Positions 6,558 through 15,150 of a stretch of DNA of 64,000 nt are shown here, piece after piece; position 1 is the stretch's first letter, and every line of letters begins with the position of its first letter. Location: positions 682,001 to 746,000 of the forward strand of contig NZ_JAEMNW010000002.1 in the NCBI RefSeq assembly GCF_016481275.1, written 5' to 3'. The notes beneath the pieces were generated by a model. The model ran no database searches, was not told the origin of the DNA, and saw nothing but the letters and a program-made list of their open reading frames with translations. This stretch comes from Antrihabitans auranticaus. GTDB taxonomy: Bacteria > Actinomycetota > Actinomycetes > Mycobacteriales > Mycobacteriaceae. Made by a program: the position numbers and the translations under genes.

Positions 6558-8978
6558 CTACTCGCTGAGCAGAGCCCGAACGGCAACCGCATCTTCCGCA
6601 TCGAGCGCGGCGGCTGCGAGAACGGCACCGCGCTCGGTATCGACGCTGCGGACCGCACCTTTGACGGAGGCGATCGATCGCGGCGCCATGCTCAACTGCC
6701 GAACGCCGAGTCCGCACAGCAGGACTGCGGCGACGGGGTCCGCGGCGAGTTCCCCGCAGACCGCGACGAGTGCGCGTTCACCCGCGCCGCGGCACACGGC
6801 ATCGATCAGCCGCAGGACCCCCGGGTCGAATCCGTCCGCGATCGACGCAACCGCCGGATTGCCCCGCTCGGCCGCCGTCGCGTATTGCGTCAGATCGTTG
6901 GTGCCGATGCTGAAGAAGTTGACGTACGGAGTCAGGGCGCGTGCTTTCAACGCGGTGGTCGGCACTTCCACCATGATTCCGACCTTCATGCCCAACGGTG
7001 CACCGCGACCGTCACGCTCGATGGCCTCGTCGAGAAACGTCCGGGCCGAGCGGATTTCGGCGACGTTGGTGACCATCGGAAACATCACGCTCACCGGGAC
7101 CTCGTGTGCGACGCGGACCATCGCCAGCAGCTGGTCTCGCAGGAACTCGGGATGGGCCAGTGCATAGCGGATGCCGCGGACACCCAGGAACGGATTCGCG
7201 TCGGGTGGCGACGGAATGAACCCGAGCGGCTTGTCGCCCCCGGCGTCGAGTGTGCGCAGCGTTACTCGGCGTCCGTCGAAAGCATCTGCGATGGCGAGAT
7301 ATTCGGTGACCTGTTCATCGACCGACGGTGGCGACCGGTGCCCAAGGAAGAGCAACTCCGTCCTGACGAGTCCGACGAGGTCGGCGCCGGAGCGTGCCGC
7401 CAACTTCGCGTCTGCAAGGGAACCCACATTGGCCGCGACGGTGATCGCAACGCCGTCGCGGGTGGTCGCCGACGCTGTCGCCCGGTCCGCGACGGCTCGT
7501 TCCTGCCTGCCGAGATCGGCGGCCAGCGCGCGAAAGTGTGCGAGGACCTCCTCGGACGGGTCGATCGCAACTTCACCCGTTGCACCGTCGAGCGCTATCC
7601 GGGTGCCGTGGGGGACCTCCAGAATCGCCGGGCCCAGCCCGACGACTGCCGGAATTCCCAGCGAACGAACGATGATTGCGCTGTGCGAGGTCGGGCTGCC
7701 ATGGGCAAGAACAACTCCCTTGACGCGCTTGGGGTCGAGCAACGCTGCTTCCGCGGGCGTGATGTCGGCGCCGATCAGCACACCGGCCCCCTCGGTCGCG
7801 GCGGCGGCGATACCCGGGAGGGCGCGCAGCACATAATCGCCGACCGCTCGGATGTCGGCAGCCCGCTCGCGCAAGTAGGGATCGTGCAGGGCGTCGAATT
7901 CGCGGGCAACCCGGGTTATTGCCGCGAGCCAGGACTGGGCAGCGGCCTGGCCGCGGCTGATTCGGGCGCGGACGTCGTCGAGCAGGTCCGAGTCGTCGAG
8001 CAGTAATCGGTGGGCGTCGAAGATGGCGGCCTCGGCCTCACCGGCGAACCGGACGGTTCGCGCGCGGATGCGCTGTAGATCGCGCCGCACGGTGGACAGT
8101 GCCTCGACGATGTTGCGCCACTCGATATCCGATCCGCTCGACTGCGCATTCGTCACATCGACAGGTGCGGCCTGCGCCGACCATGCCGCTCCGATCCCGA
8201 TGCCAGGCGACGCAGGCAGGGGCATAGCGGAGTCGAAGACGGGAAGAGGCGCTGTGGGCGCTTCGGTTTCGTCGAAAGATCGCGCAGCGAGCGCTACGAT
8301 CCCGTCGACCGCCTCGCGTGCCTGCGGACCACTCGCGCGAATCTCCACCTCGTGGCCGTGCAGGACGTCCAACGTCGCCACGCGAGTCAAACTCGACGCC
8401 GACACCCACGGCGACTGTGCGGTTCGGTTCCGCAATTCGACCCGGGCGTCGAATTCCCTGACCGCTGCGACGACGCGTGCGGCGGGTCGGGCGTGTAAAC
8501 CGTGCGCATTCGACACGGTGAACACGCGCGCGAACTCGTCGGCATCCCGGAGGGCGGTATTCGGCGCGACGGGCGGTTCGAAGTGAGACTGCTTGCCTGC
8601 CAATGCCTGTGTGGCCTCAGCGGCAACCTCCGCGCGCGATCCGCCCGCAGCAGCGACAACCGTTGCCACGACAAGCCCTTCGACGAGTGGAGCGGCGCAG
8701 AGAACGACCGTATCGCGGAGGCTGTCGTCGAGTAGTTCGAGCGCGGTTTCTGCGGACAACACAGCGCTACCGAGATCCATGAGGACGACGACTCCGTCGG
8801 CGTCGGCGGCAGCAGCGATTGCGTCGGAAATCGCGATCGCATCGGTTCCGAATGTCGACTCGTCGAGACCGGACGCGATCTCGATTCGGACAGAGCCTGC
8901 CTCCACCATCTCCATGGCAAGTGCAACCGCTGCGCGCGCGAGCGAGCGACTGTGCGACACAACGACAATGCCGACCAT
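6558..8978 (-). CDS. dhaM: multiphosphoryl transfer protein DhaM-HPr-enzyme I, 806 aa
   Basis: Three phosphotransfer modules are fused in order. The DhaM (EIIA-mannose-like) domain, residues 1-130, has its phospho-His at position 9 in VSHS. The HPr domain, about 150-240, has His162 in NAHGLHARPAA. Enzyme I, about 252-806, has His432 in HGSPTSHSAIIV, and a complete PEP-binding half with FFSIGTNDLTQY and the catalytic Cys in VCGELA. The protein should pass phosphate from PEP through all three histidines to ADP bound on DhaL. Escherichia coli DhaM carries only part of enzyme I; here it looks complete, so the system may not need separate ptsI/ptsH. It starts 9 nt after dhaL. Confidence 0.93.
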   Translation of the reverse strand: MVGIVVVSHSRSLARAAVALAMEMVEAGSVRIEIASGLDESTFGTDAIAISDAIAAAADADGVVVLMDLGSAVLSAETALELLDDSLRDTVVLCAAPLVEGLVVATVVAAAGGSRAEVAAEATQALAGKQSHFEPPVAPNTALRDADEFARVFTVSNAHGLHARPAARVVAAVREFDARVELRNRTAQSPWVSASSLTRVATLDVLHGHEVEIRASGPQAREAVDGIVALAARSFDETEAPTAPLPVFDSAMPLPASPGIGIGAAWSAQAAPVDVTNAQSSGSDIEWRNIVEALSTVRRDLQRIRARTVRFAGEAEAAIFDAHRLLLDDSDLLDDVRARISRGQAAAQSWLAAITRVAREFDALHDPYLRERAADIRAVGDYVLRALPGIAAAATEGAGVLIGADITPAEAALLDPKRVKGVVLAHGSPTSHSAIIVRSLGIPAVVGLGPAILEVPHGTRIALDGATGEVAIDPSEEVLAHFRALAADLGRQERAVADRATASATTRDGVAITVAANVGSLADAKLAARSGADLVGLVRTELLFLGHRSPPSVDEQVTEYLAIADAFDGRRVTLRTLDAGGDKPLGFIPSPPDANPFLGVRGIRYALAHPEFLRDQLLAMVRVAHEVPVSVMFPMVTNVAEIRSARTFLDEAIERDGRGAPLGMKVGIMVEVPTTALKARALTPYVNFFSIGTNDLTQYATAAERGNPAVASIADGFDPGVLRLIDAVCRGAGERALVAVCGELAADPVAAVLLCGLGVRQLSMAPRSIASVKGAVRSVDTERGAVLAAAALDAEDAVAVRALLSE

Positions 8979-8987
8979 GAGAAGTTG

Positions 8988-9629
8988 TCAGCTTCCCGGC
9001 AGCGTCGCGGCGGCAGCGGCAACGAGCAGTGCCGCCGAGGTTGCACCGGGATCCTGATGACCGATTCCGCGCTCGCCGAGGTAGCTCGCCCGGCCCTTTC
9101 GTCCGACCAGGGGAGTTGTCGCGTCCCGCCCCTCGTTTGCCGCGGCCGATGCTGCCCGCAGCGCATCCCGCAGGGATTCGCCCGAGGCCAGCGCCTTCCC
9201 GAGTGCCTCCGAGGCGGGTGCGAGTGCGTCGAACATCGTCTTGTCACCCGCCGCCGCCTTTCCGCGCGCGACGAGGCCCTCGACGCCTGCTTGCATGGCG
9301 ATCGAAAATCCCTGTGGGTCCAGGACTTCCACCTCGCCTACCGCACTTGCCATACGGAGGAAATACGTGCCGTACAGCGGACCGCTCGCGCCGCCCGCCG
9401 CACTGACTATCTCCAGCGCGACCTGCTTCAGCAGTCCTGCGACAGTTGCTGCGCGGTCCGTATCGAGCGCGTGGACGACGGTCGTCATGGCGCGCTCCAT
9501 GTTGACACCATGGTCGGCATCGCCGATGGCCGCATCGAGATCGGTGAGCAGGTCGCGATTGTCGCTGATCAGCCGGCCGAACTCGCGCATCCATGCGGTC
9601 AGCGCATCGAGGTCGATTGTTTCGGTCAC
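8988..9629 (-). CDS. dhaL: dihydroxyacetone kinase ADP-binding subunit, 213 aa
   Basis: An all-helical DhaL protein that keeps a permanently bound ADP/ATP cofactor. DAAIGDADHGVNM holds the aspartates that coordinate two Mg ions, followed by the AGGASGPLYGTYF nucleotide-binding segment and a C-terminal GHQDPGATS that completes the family pattern. GTG 9629 is preferred to the in-frame ATG at 9644 because a G-rich ribosome site (GGGGGA) precedes it by about 8 nt and the shorter N-terminus matches the family. It starts 2 nt after the dhaK stop, so the two are translationally coupled. Confidence 0.93.
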   Translation of the reverse strand: MTETIDLDALTAWMREFGRLISDNRDLLTDLDAAIGDADHGVNMERAMTTVVHALDTDRAATVAGLLKQVALEIVSAAGGASGPLYGTYFLRMASAVGEVEVLDPQGFSIAMQAGVEGLVARGKAAAGDKTMFDALAPASEALGKALASGESLRDALRAASAAANEGRDATTPLVGRKGRASYLGERGIGHQDPGATSAALLVAAAAATLPGS

Positions 9630-9631
9630 CT

Positions 9632-10633
9632 TTACATCCCCCATCGAAGAGCCGGCGTGCGCACTGGAGCGTCCCACAGGCGAAGCATCTCGGTATCGGC
9701 GCATAGCAGCGTCACCGAGCAACCGGCCATGTCGAGGCTCGTGATGTAAGAGCCCACGAGCGACCGCGCCACCTGAACCCCGGATTTCGCGAGCAGGGCT
9801 GCAACCTCGTTGTACATCAGGTACAGCTCGATCTGCGGCGTTGCGCCCATACCGTTCACGAACGCTATGACGCCGTCGCCGCCGGTGAAATCGAGGTCGC
9901 TGAGCACTACCTCGACGAGTAGCGCCGCTACTTCGCTTGCTGGGACGAGCGGTCCGCTGCGGCGTCCGGGTTCGCCGTGAATGCCTATCCCGATCTCGAT
10001 GGCATCCGCGGCGAGGTCGAACGTCGGTTTGCCGACTGCGGGAACTGTGCACGACGACAACGCGATTCCCATACTCCGGCCGTTCGCGTTCACTCGGCGT
10101 GCGAGGTCCGCAACCTCGGCAAGTGTGCGACCCTCTTGCGCCGCTGCACCGACGATCTTTTCGAGCAGCACCGTGACGCCGACGCCCCTGCGCCCCGCCG
10201 TGAACGTGCTGTCCTGCACGGCGACATCGTCGTTCGTGATCACCGTCGCGATCTCGATGCCGGATTCGGCAGCGGTGAGTTCAGCCGCCATCTCGAAGTT
10301 CATGACGTCGCCGGTGTAGTTCTTCACGATGTGCAGAACGCCTGCACCACCGTCGACGGACTTTGTGGCGGTCGAGATCTGCTCCGGCACTGGGGAAGTG
10401 AAAACCTCGCCGCAGCAGGCCGCGTCCAGCATGCCGAAGCCGACGAACCCGCTGTGCAGTGGCTCGTGCCCAGAGCCGCCCCCGGACACGAGCCCGACTT
10501 TGCCGCGCACCGGCGCATCACCGCGAACGACAAGTTTCTGCGCCAAGTCGACGCGCAATTCGGGATGCGCTGCAGCCACACCACGGAGCGCGTCGGTCAC
10601 CACGCGCGCAGGATCGTTGACAAGCTTTTTCAT
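9632..10633 (-). CDS. dhaK: dihydroxyacetone kinase substrate-binding subunit, 333 aa
   Basis: DhaK binds dihydroxyacetone covalently through a histidine; GIGIHGEPG places it at His219. The N-terminal domain shows the glycine-rich [18 protein letters not shown], also diagnostic. Together with DhaL and the DhaM fusion it converts dihydroxyacetone to dihydroxyacetone phosphate using PEP as the phosphate donor, linking glycerol or DHA use to glycolysis. The start at 10633 (MKKLVNDP) is the family N-terminus; the longer open frame upstream is ignored. No DhaS/DhaR-type regulator is adjacent. It is the first gene of a minus-strand operon reaching to 5331. Confidence 0.94.
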   Translation of the reverse strand: MKKLVNDPARVVTDALRGVAAAHPELRVDLAQKLVVRGDAPVRGKVGLVSGGGSGHEPLHSGFVGFGMLDAACCGEVFTSPVPEQISTATKSVDGGAGVLHIVKNYTGDVMNFEMAAELTAAESGIEIATVITNDDVAVQDSTFTAGRRGVGVTVLLEKIVGAAAQEGRTLAEVADLARRVNANGRSMGIALSSCTVPAVGKPTFDLAADAIEIGIGIHGEPGRRSGPLVPASEVAALLVEVVLSDLDFTGGDGVIAFVNGMGATPQIELYLMYNEVAALLAKSGVQVARSLVGSYITSLDMAGCSVTLLCADTEMLRLWDAPVRTPALRWGM

Positions 10634-10751
10634 CGGGCCTCTTCGGGGCATTCGGCGACCACTCTTCAATTGTCACCACCGTGTCGATCCGAAGGCGGCA
10701 CAAATGGCGAATTCAGGCGCTGGCGGCGCGTGGAGTGGCTACGGTTCGATC

Positions 10752-12146
10752 ATGGCCGGCAACCTTTTGTCTCCGATGGATGCAATGTTCCTGCAAATGG
10801 AGTCATCGGAATCGATGATGCACGTTGCCGGGCTGATTCAGGTGAAGCCCACCGGGAACGCGACGGAAGTCGCAGGGCAACTGCGCGACGAGCTGATGTC
10901 GATGACCGACGTGCAACCGCCGTGGAACATGAAGCTGCAAACGCCCGGGCTGCTCAAGAATCCGCTGCACCGCTGGGTGGAAGACGACAAATTCGACATC
11001 GACTATCACGTGCGCCGGTCGGCGCTGGCAAGCCCGGGTGACGAACGGGAGCTCGGAACGCTGGTCTCCCGACTGCACAGCCATCCGCTCGACTTCAGCA
11101 GGCCACCATGGGAAGCGCACCTCATCGAGGGTCTCGAGAACGGCAACCTGGCGCTCTACGTGAAGGTGCACCACTCCCTGGTCGACGGTTACACGGCGAT
11201 GAAAACGATGATCAGATCGATGTCGAGTGATCCGAGCGTCACGGATACGCCGTTCTTCTTCCAGATGCGACCGCCTGAGCGTGAGCCCCGGGAAGCGGAG
11301 GAGTCGACGACCGACCTCGGCGCGGTCCTGAGTGCCGTCGGTTCTCAGCTGACGTCGGTCAAAGACATTGCGGGCGCGGTACTTCGACTCAATCGGACCC
11401 GCCGCAAGGAAGAAGATGCGCTCGTTCCTTCCCTGCAGGCGCCGCACACGATCTTCAACGTTCGAATCGGGCGTAATCGGCGGTTCGCGACGCAGCAGTA
11501 CAACGTTGAGCGGCTGAAGGCGGTCGCGAAGGCGTCGGGCGGGACGCTCAACGACGTCGCACTCGCGATCTGCGGTGGCGGCCTGCGTACGTATCTGGCA
11601 GACCTGGGGGAGTTGCCGGACAAACCGCTCATCGCTTTCGTGCCCGTGAACGTTCGGCCCAAGGACGACCCGGGCGGCGGTAACGCGGTCGGCGGCATGC
11701 TCGCCTCGCTCGGCACGAACATCGCCGACCCCGCGGAGCGCATGCAAGCGATCATTGCATCGACGCGTGCCGCGAAAGAGCAGATGGAAAGCATGACGCG
11801 CAACGCGATCCTGGCCTACACCATGTTTCTTGCGGCACCGTTCGTCGTGCAGACCGGAGTTGCGCGCGCGAATCTGGCGAAGGCCGTCGCACCTACCTTC
11901 AACGTGGTGATGTCGAACGTCCCCGGTCCGCGCGAAAGCCTGTACTTCCGGGGCAATCGGATGGAGTCGGTGTACCCGGTTTCGATCCCCGTCCACGGCG
12001 TAGCCTTGAACATCACCTGCGAAAGTTATGCGGACACACTGAATTTCGGGTTCATCGGCTGCCGGGAAGCGGTGCCCAGATTGCAGCGTCTCGCGGTGGC
12101 GTGCGGACACGCGCTGGAGGAACTCGAGTCGGTGTACGGCAGCTGA
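10752..12146 (+). CDS. wax ester synthase/diacylglycerol acyltransferase (WS/DGAT), 464 aa
   Basis: The acyltransferase motif HHSLVDG (HHxxxDG) is present in YVKVHHSLVDGYTAMK, and the N-terminus (LLSPMDAMFLQMESSESMMHVAGL) and the later FVPVNVRP and NVVMSNVPGP segments are the usual WS/DGAT blocks. These enzymes join acyl-CoA to fatty alcohols or diacylglycerol and make storage lipid bodies in rhodococci and mycobacteria. The start at 10752 fits family length; an in-frame ATG at 10704 has a better ribosome site (GAAGG, 8 nt) and would add 16 residues. It is divergent from dhaK and converges on the TetR gene 7 nt away. Genomes of this group carry many paralogues, so the acceptor is unknown. Confidence 0.92.
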   Translation: MAGNLLSPMDAMFLQMESSESMMHVAGLIQVKPTGNATEVAGQLRDELMSMTDVQPPWNMKLQTPGLLKNPLHRWVEDDKFDIDYHVRRSALASPGDERELGTLVSRLHSHPLDFSRPPWEAHLIEGLENGNLALYVKVHHSLVDGYTAMKTMIRSMSSDPSVTDTPFFFQMRPPEREPREAEESTTDLGAVLSAVGSQLTSVKDIAGAVLRLNRTRRKEEDALVPSLQAPHTIFNVRIGRNRRFATQQYNVERLKAVAKASGGTLNDVALAICGGGLRTYLADLGELPDKPLIAFVPVNVRPKDDPGGGNAVGGMLASLGTNIADPAERMQAIIASTRAAKEQMESMTRNAILAYTMFLAAPFVVQTGVARANLAKAVAPTFNVVMSNVPGPRESLYFRGNRMESVYPVSIPVHGVALNITCESYADTLNFGFIGCREAVPRLQRLAVACGHALEELESVYGS

Positions 12147-12153
12147 GGTCGGG

Positions 12154-12789
12154 CTACGAGCCGCGGATGAGAACCGCGCTCACGAAGTCGACGACAGTCG
12201 GTATCAGATCGTCGAGCTTGTCGACGCGATTGCGTTCGACGGAGGCGACGATCAGTTCGCCGATCCCACCGACAAGGGCGGCCGCCATCGGATCCGACGG
12301 CACGTGGACGCGATCGTCGCCGACCTGGGCCTGCTTGGCAGCGCGCTGGACGGCAGCGGCCAACCGGGCCTGGACATCACGCCTGGCTTGTCGAGCACGT
12401 GGGCCTGCCGCGTACATCGCGACGAAGTGGGTGTAAGTCAGGTCGGGTTTCGCGGTCAACGCGGCCATCAGGGCGCGGGTGGCGCCTGAGATCAGCGCCT
12501 GTGTGCTCGACCTGTCGAAGTCGGCGGTGGTGACCGCGCGGAGCATGACGTCGCCGAGCATCGTGTGGCACGCGAGGAGGCATTCCTCTTTGTCGTCGAA
12601 GTGTTCGTAGAAGGTTCGCCGGGAGACCTTGGCCTTGGCCACGACGTCGGCGATCGTGGTCGTCGTATAGCCCTTTTCGGCGACGACGGCGTTCATTGCC
12701 TCGATGAGTCGGGCGCGTGCCTCGGACCCGTTGGACTCGGTCATGTTCACCTTCGAATGGTCGGTCTCATCTGCGTCGATGAGATACAT
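12154..12789 (-). CDS. TetR-family transcriptional regulator, 211 aa
   Basis: An N-terminal TetR helix-turn-helix (ADVVAKAKVSRRTFYEHFDDKEECLLA, about residues 40-70) is followed by an all-helical ligand domain of ordinary length. It is divergent from the two SDR genes and a pair of 16-bp palindromes lies in the shared control region, so it likely represses itself and the SDRs. The ATG at 12789 is kept because a TAGGAT -10 element on the minus strand ends 5 nt upstream, suggesting a leaderless start; an internal ATG at 12744 is the alternative. The inducer is unknown, possibly an acyl-CoA or lipid given the neighbours. Confidence 0.88.
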   Translation of the reverse strand: MYLIDADETDHSKVNMTESNGSEARARLIEAMNAVVAEKGYTTTTIADVVAKAKVSRRTFYEHFDDKEECLLACHTMLGDVMLRAVTTADFDRSSTQALISGATRALMAALTAKPDLTYTHFVAMYAAGPRARQARRDVQARLAAAVQRAAKQAQVGDDRVHVPSDPMAAALVGGIGELIVASVERNRVDKLDDLIPTVVDFVSAVLIRGS

Positions 12790-12808
12790 GCCACATCCTA
12801 TTGCATCC

Positions 12809-12824
12809 GGTACGAATGCGTACC
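12809..12824. promoter_or_regulatory. TetR operator 1, perfect 16-bp palindrome
   Basis: GGTACG-AATG-CGTACC is a perfect 6-bp inverted repeat with a 4-bp centre. It falls inside the spacer of a candidate plus-strand promoter (-35 TTGCAT at 12801-12806, 17 bp, CATCCT at 12824-12829). Confidence 0.72.
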
Positions 12825-12839
12825 ATCCTGTTCACAGGT

Positions 12840-12855
12840 GGTACGTCACAGTACC
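12840..12855. promoter_or_regulatory. TetR operator 2, 16-bp palindrome
   Basis: GGTACG-TCAC-AGTACC repeats the architecture of the first site with a single arm mismatch. The two centres are 31 bp apart, about three helical turns, so two dimers could bind the same face of the DNA between tetR and the SDR genes. Confidence 0.68.
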
Positions 12856-12900
12856 GCAGAGCATGTGACCCATACCACGCCAAATGCCAGGAGCCCCAAA

Positions 12901-13968
12901 ATGAACCCTCTTGCCAACATCTCGATCTCCCGTCCCTCCCTGTCCAACGTCTCCGAGATCCGGGAAACGGTCACCGGAATCGCGGCAGCTGCCACTGCGC
13001 CGGTGCGGCGTCTGATCTCCGAAGAAGCTCTCCCATTGGAAGGTCGCCGGGTCGTCATCACCGGCGGATCCTCGGGCATCGGCGCGGCAGCCGCTCTCGC
13101 GGTTGCCCAGGCGGGCGGCACGCCCATCCTCGTTGCCCGCAGCCTCGACAAGCTCGAAGAGGTCAAGGCCGGCATCGAAGCGGCCGGCGGAACGGCATTC
13201 GTCTATACCTGCGACGTCACCGACGCCGAGTCCGTCACCGAACTCGTCGCCACATTGGTCAAGGACCACGAGTCGATCGACATGCTCGTCAACAACGCCG
13301 GCCGCTCGATCCGCCGCTCGCTGAGCCTGTCGCACGACCGCTTCCACGACTTCGAACGCACCATGGCGCTCAACTACTTCGGTGCCGTCCGGCTCATCAT
13401 GGAACTGCTCCCGCACATGAAAGAGCACGGCTTCGGACACATCGTGAACATCTCGTCGATCGGCGTTCAGACCAACACCCCCCGCTTCGCGGCATACGTC
13501 GCGTCGAAGTCTGCGCTCGACGCCTTCAGCCGGGTCGCCGCGAGCGAGGTCCACGGTGACGGCATCACCTTCACAACGGTCCACATGCCGCTCGTCCGCA
13601 CGCCGATGATCGCGCCCACCTCGATGTACGACGCCTTCCCGGTGCTCTCGCCCGAGGAAGCCGCCGACATGGTCGTTCGCGCACTCATCAAGCGCCCCAA
13701 GGAGATCGGCACCCCGATCGGCACACTCGGCGAACTCAGCTACACGCTGGCCCCGGGCCTGGTCGACGTCATCCTGCACCGTGCGTACCGACTGTTCCCG
13801 GACTCACTCGCGGCCAAGGGCGTCACGCCGGACTCCGGCGAGACCGTCAAGAAGGAAACGGCTATGAGCACGCGGGTCCTCGCGAAAGCGACTGTCGCCG
13901 TGCAGGATCAGCCCCTCTCCCGTGCAGCCAAGCGCATGGTCCGGGTGCTGCCCGGCATCCACTGGTGA
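12901..13968 (+). CDS. short-chain dehydrogenase/reductase with C-terminal extension, 355 aa
   Basis: A classical SDR Rossmann core (about residues 45-290) is visible: cofactor motif TGGSSGIG, NNAGRS after strand 4, and the catalytic Ser with YVASK (Tyr-x3-Lys). A 40-residue N-terminal leader (NISISRPSLSNVSEI) and a C-terminal tail of about 70 residues make it longer than most SDRs. This resembles lipid-active SDRs of mycobacteria, such as fatty acyl-CoA or ketoacyl reductases; the substrate is not established. AGGAG lies 7 nt before the ATG. It is followed 53 nt later by a second SDR and is divergent from the TetR gene whose operators lie upstream. Confidence 0.88.
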   Translation: MNPLANISISRPSLSNVSEIRETVTGIAAAATAPVRRLISEEALPLEGRRVVITGGSSGIGAAAALAVAQAGGTPILVARSLDKLEEVKAGIEAAGGTAFVYTCDVTDAESVTELVATLVKDHESIDMLVNNAGRSIRRSLSLSHDRFHDFERTMALNYFGAVRLIMELLPHMKEHGFGHIVNISSIGVQTNTPRFAAYVASKSALDAFSRVAASEVHGDGITFTTVHMPLVRTPMIAPTSMYDAFPVLSPEEAADMVVRALIKRPKEIGTPIGTLGELSYTLAPGLVDVILHRAYRLFPDSLAAKGVTPDSGETVKKETAMSTRVLAKATVAVQDQPLSRAAKRMVRVLPGIHW

Positions 13969-14021
13969 ACCACCCCTCCCAACTTCGAACAAGCCAACAC
14001 ACTCACAAAAGGACACCGAAA

Positions 14022-14846
14022 ATGAAAAGCGTTGCAGGCAAAAGAGTTCTGATCACGGGCGCAGCAATGGGCATGGGCAAGCTGTACGCCCAGCGAGCCG
14101 TCCAGGAAGGTGCCGCAGCGGTCGTGCTGTGGGACATCAACGAGACCGCACTGAACGAGACGGCCGCTGAGCTCGCCGACTCCGGTTGCAAGATCAAGGC
14201 ATACGTCGTCGACGTCTCCGACCGCGTGCAGATCGAGAAGGCGGCCGCCCAGGTTCGCGCGGACGTCGGCGATCCCCACGTCGTGGTCAACAACGCCGGC
14301 ATCGTGCGCGGCAACGCCTACTTCTGGGAAACCGACAGCGCCCGCGACACCGAAATGACCATGAAGATCAACTCGCTCGCGCCGATGTTCATCGCCCGTG
14401 AGTTCCTGCCAGGCATGATCGCGTCCGACGAGCAGGCACGCCTGATCAACATCTCCTCCGCCGCAGGCCTCACCGCCAATCCGCGGATGGCGTCGTACTG
14501 CGGCTCGAAGTGGGCGGCCGTCGGCTGGTCCGACTCGGTGCGCCTCGAACTCGAGCAGGCCGGTCACTCGCACGTCAAGGTCACCACGGTGTGCCCGTAC
14601 TACATCAACACCGGCATGTTCGAAGGCGCCAAAGCTGCTCCGCTGCTGCCGATCCTGGAGCCCGAGACCGTCGTCGACGAGGTCTGGAAAGAAATGAAGA
14701 AGGGCGCAGCGTTCGTCGTGCTCCCCAAGACGGTGCTGCTGTCCGAGGTCTTCAAGGGCATCCTCCCGACGTCCCTGCGTGACTTCGTCGCCGGCCGCGT
14801 CCTGGGCGTCTACAAGACGATGGAAGATTTCACCGGCCGCAAGTAG
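14022..14846 (+). CDS. short-chain dehydrogenase/reductase, 274 aa
   Basis: A complete SDR: cofactor-binding TGAAMGMG near residue 12, acidic DIN at the end of strand 2 (suggesting NAD preference), NNAGIV, the catalytic Ser in INISSAAG, and YCGSK. The C-terminal part (PEPTVVDEVWKEMKKG-like) is ordinary for the family. AAAAGGA sits 8 nt before the ATG. The gene follows the other SDR with a 53-nt gap containing no terminator, so both are probably co-transcribed under TetR control and may act on the same lipid-derived alcohol or ketone. A tandem repeat array begins right after the stop codon. Confidence 0.9.
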   Translation: MKSVAGKRVLITGAAMGMGKLYAQRAVQEGAAAVVLWDINETALNETAAELADSGCKIKAYVVDVSDRVQIEKAAAQVRADVGDPHVVVNNAGIVRGNAYFWETDSARDTEMTMKINSLAPMFIAREFLPGMIASDEQARLINISSAAGLTANPRMASYCGSKWAAVGWSDSVRLELEQAGHSHVKVTTVCPYYINTGMFEGAKAAPLLPILEPETVVDEVWKEMKKGAAFVVLPKTVLLSEVFKGILPTSLRDFVAGRVLGVYKTMEDFTGRK

Positions 14847-14860
14847 GTCGGCGGGGGCCT

Positions 14861-15060
14861 GCGGTGAGACCGAACGAGCGGTTCGGGCTCGCGGCGTGTC
14901 GGTGACCATTTGGTCGTGATCAGCGGGGGCTGCGGTGAGACCGAATGAGTGGTTCGGGCGGGGTGACCATTTGGTCGTGATCAGGGTGGCTGCGGTGAGA
15001 CCGAACGAGGGGTTCCGGCTCCCGGCGTGTCGGTGACCTTTCGGTCGTGATCAGCGTGGG
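14861..15060. repeat. three tandem 60-71 bp structured repeat units
   Basis: Units start at 14861, 14932 and 14992 with GCGGTGAGACCGAA and measure 71, 60 and 69 bp; a degenerate fourth start follows at 15061. Unit 2 lacks about 11 bp in the middle. Each unit has internal symmetry: a CCGAAC-N5-GTTCGG hairpin (exact in unit 1, altered in 2 and 3), then GGTGACC with GACC-ATTT-GGTC (CTTT/C variant in unit 3), then GTGATCAG. The array fills most of the 304-bp gap between the second SDR and the FMN reductase, where no gene is seen. Confidence 0.85.
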
Positions 15061-15150
15061 GCAGCGCGAGACCGTGCGAAGTTTCCAATCCTGGCGAGTG
15101 GGCATGCTTGCACCGAAAGCCTCATCCGGCCGCGCACGGAAGGACCGCAC

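Noticed and set aside
14861-15080. Repeat array considered as a CRISPR
   Set aside because: Units are tandem and contiguous, 60-71 bp, with no unique spacers between short repeats and no cas genes.
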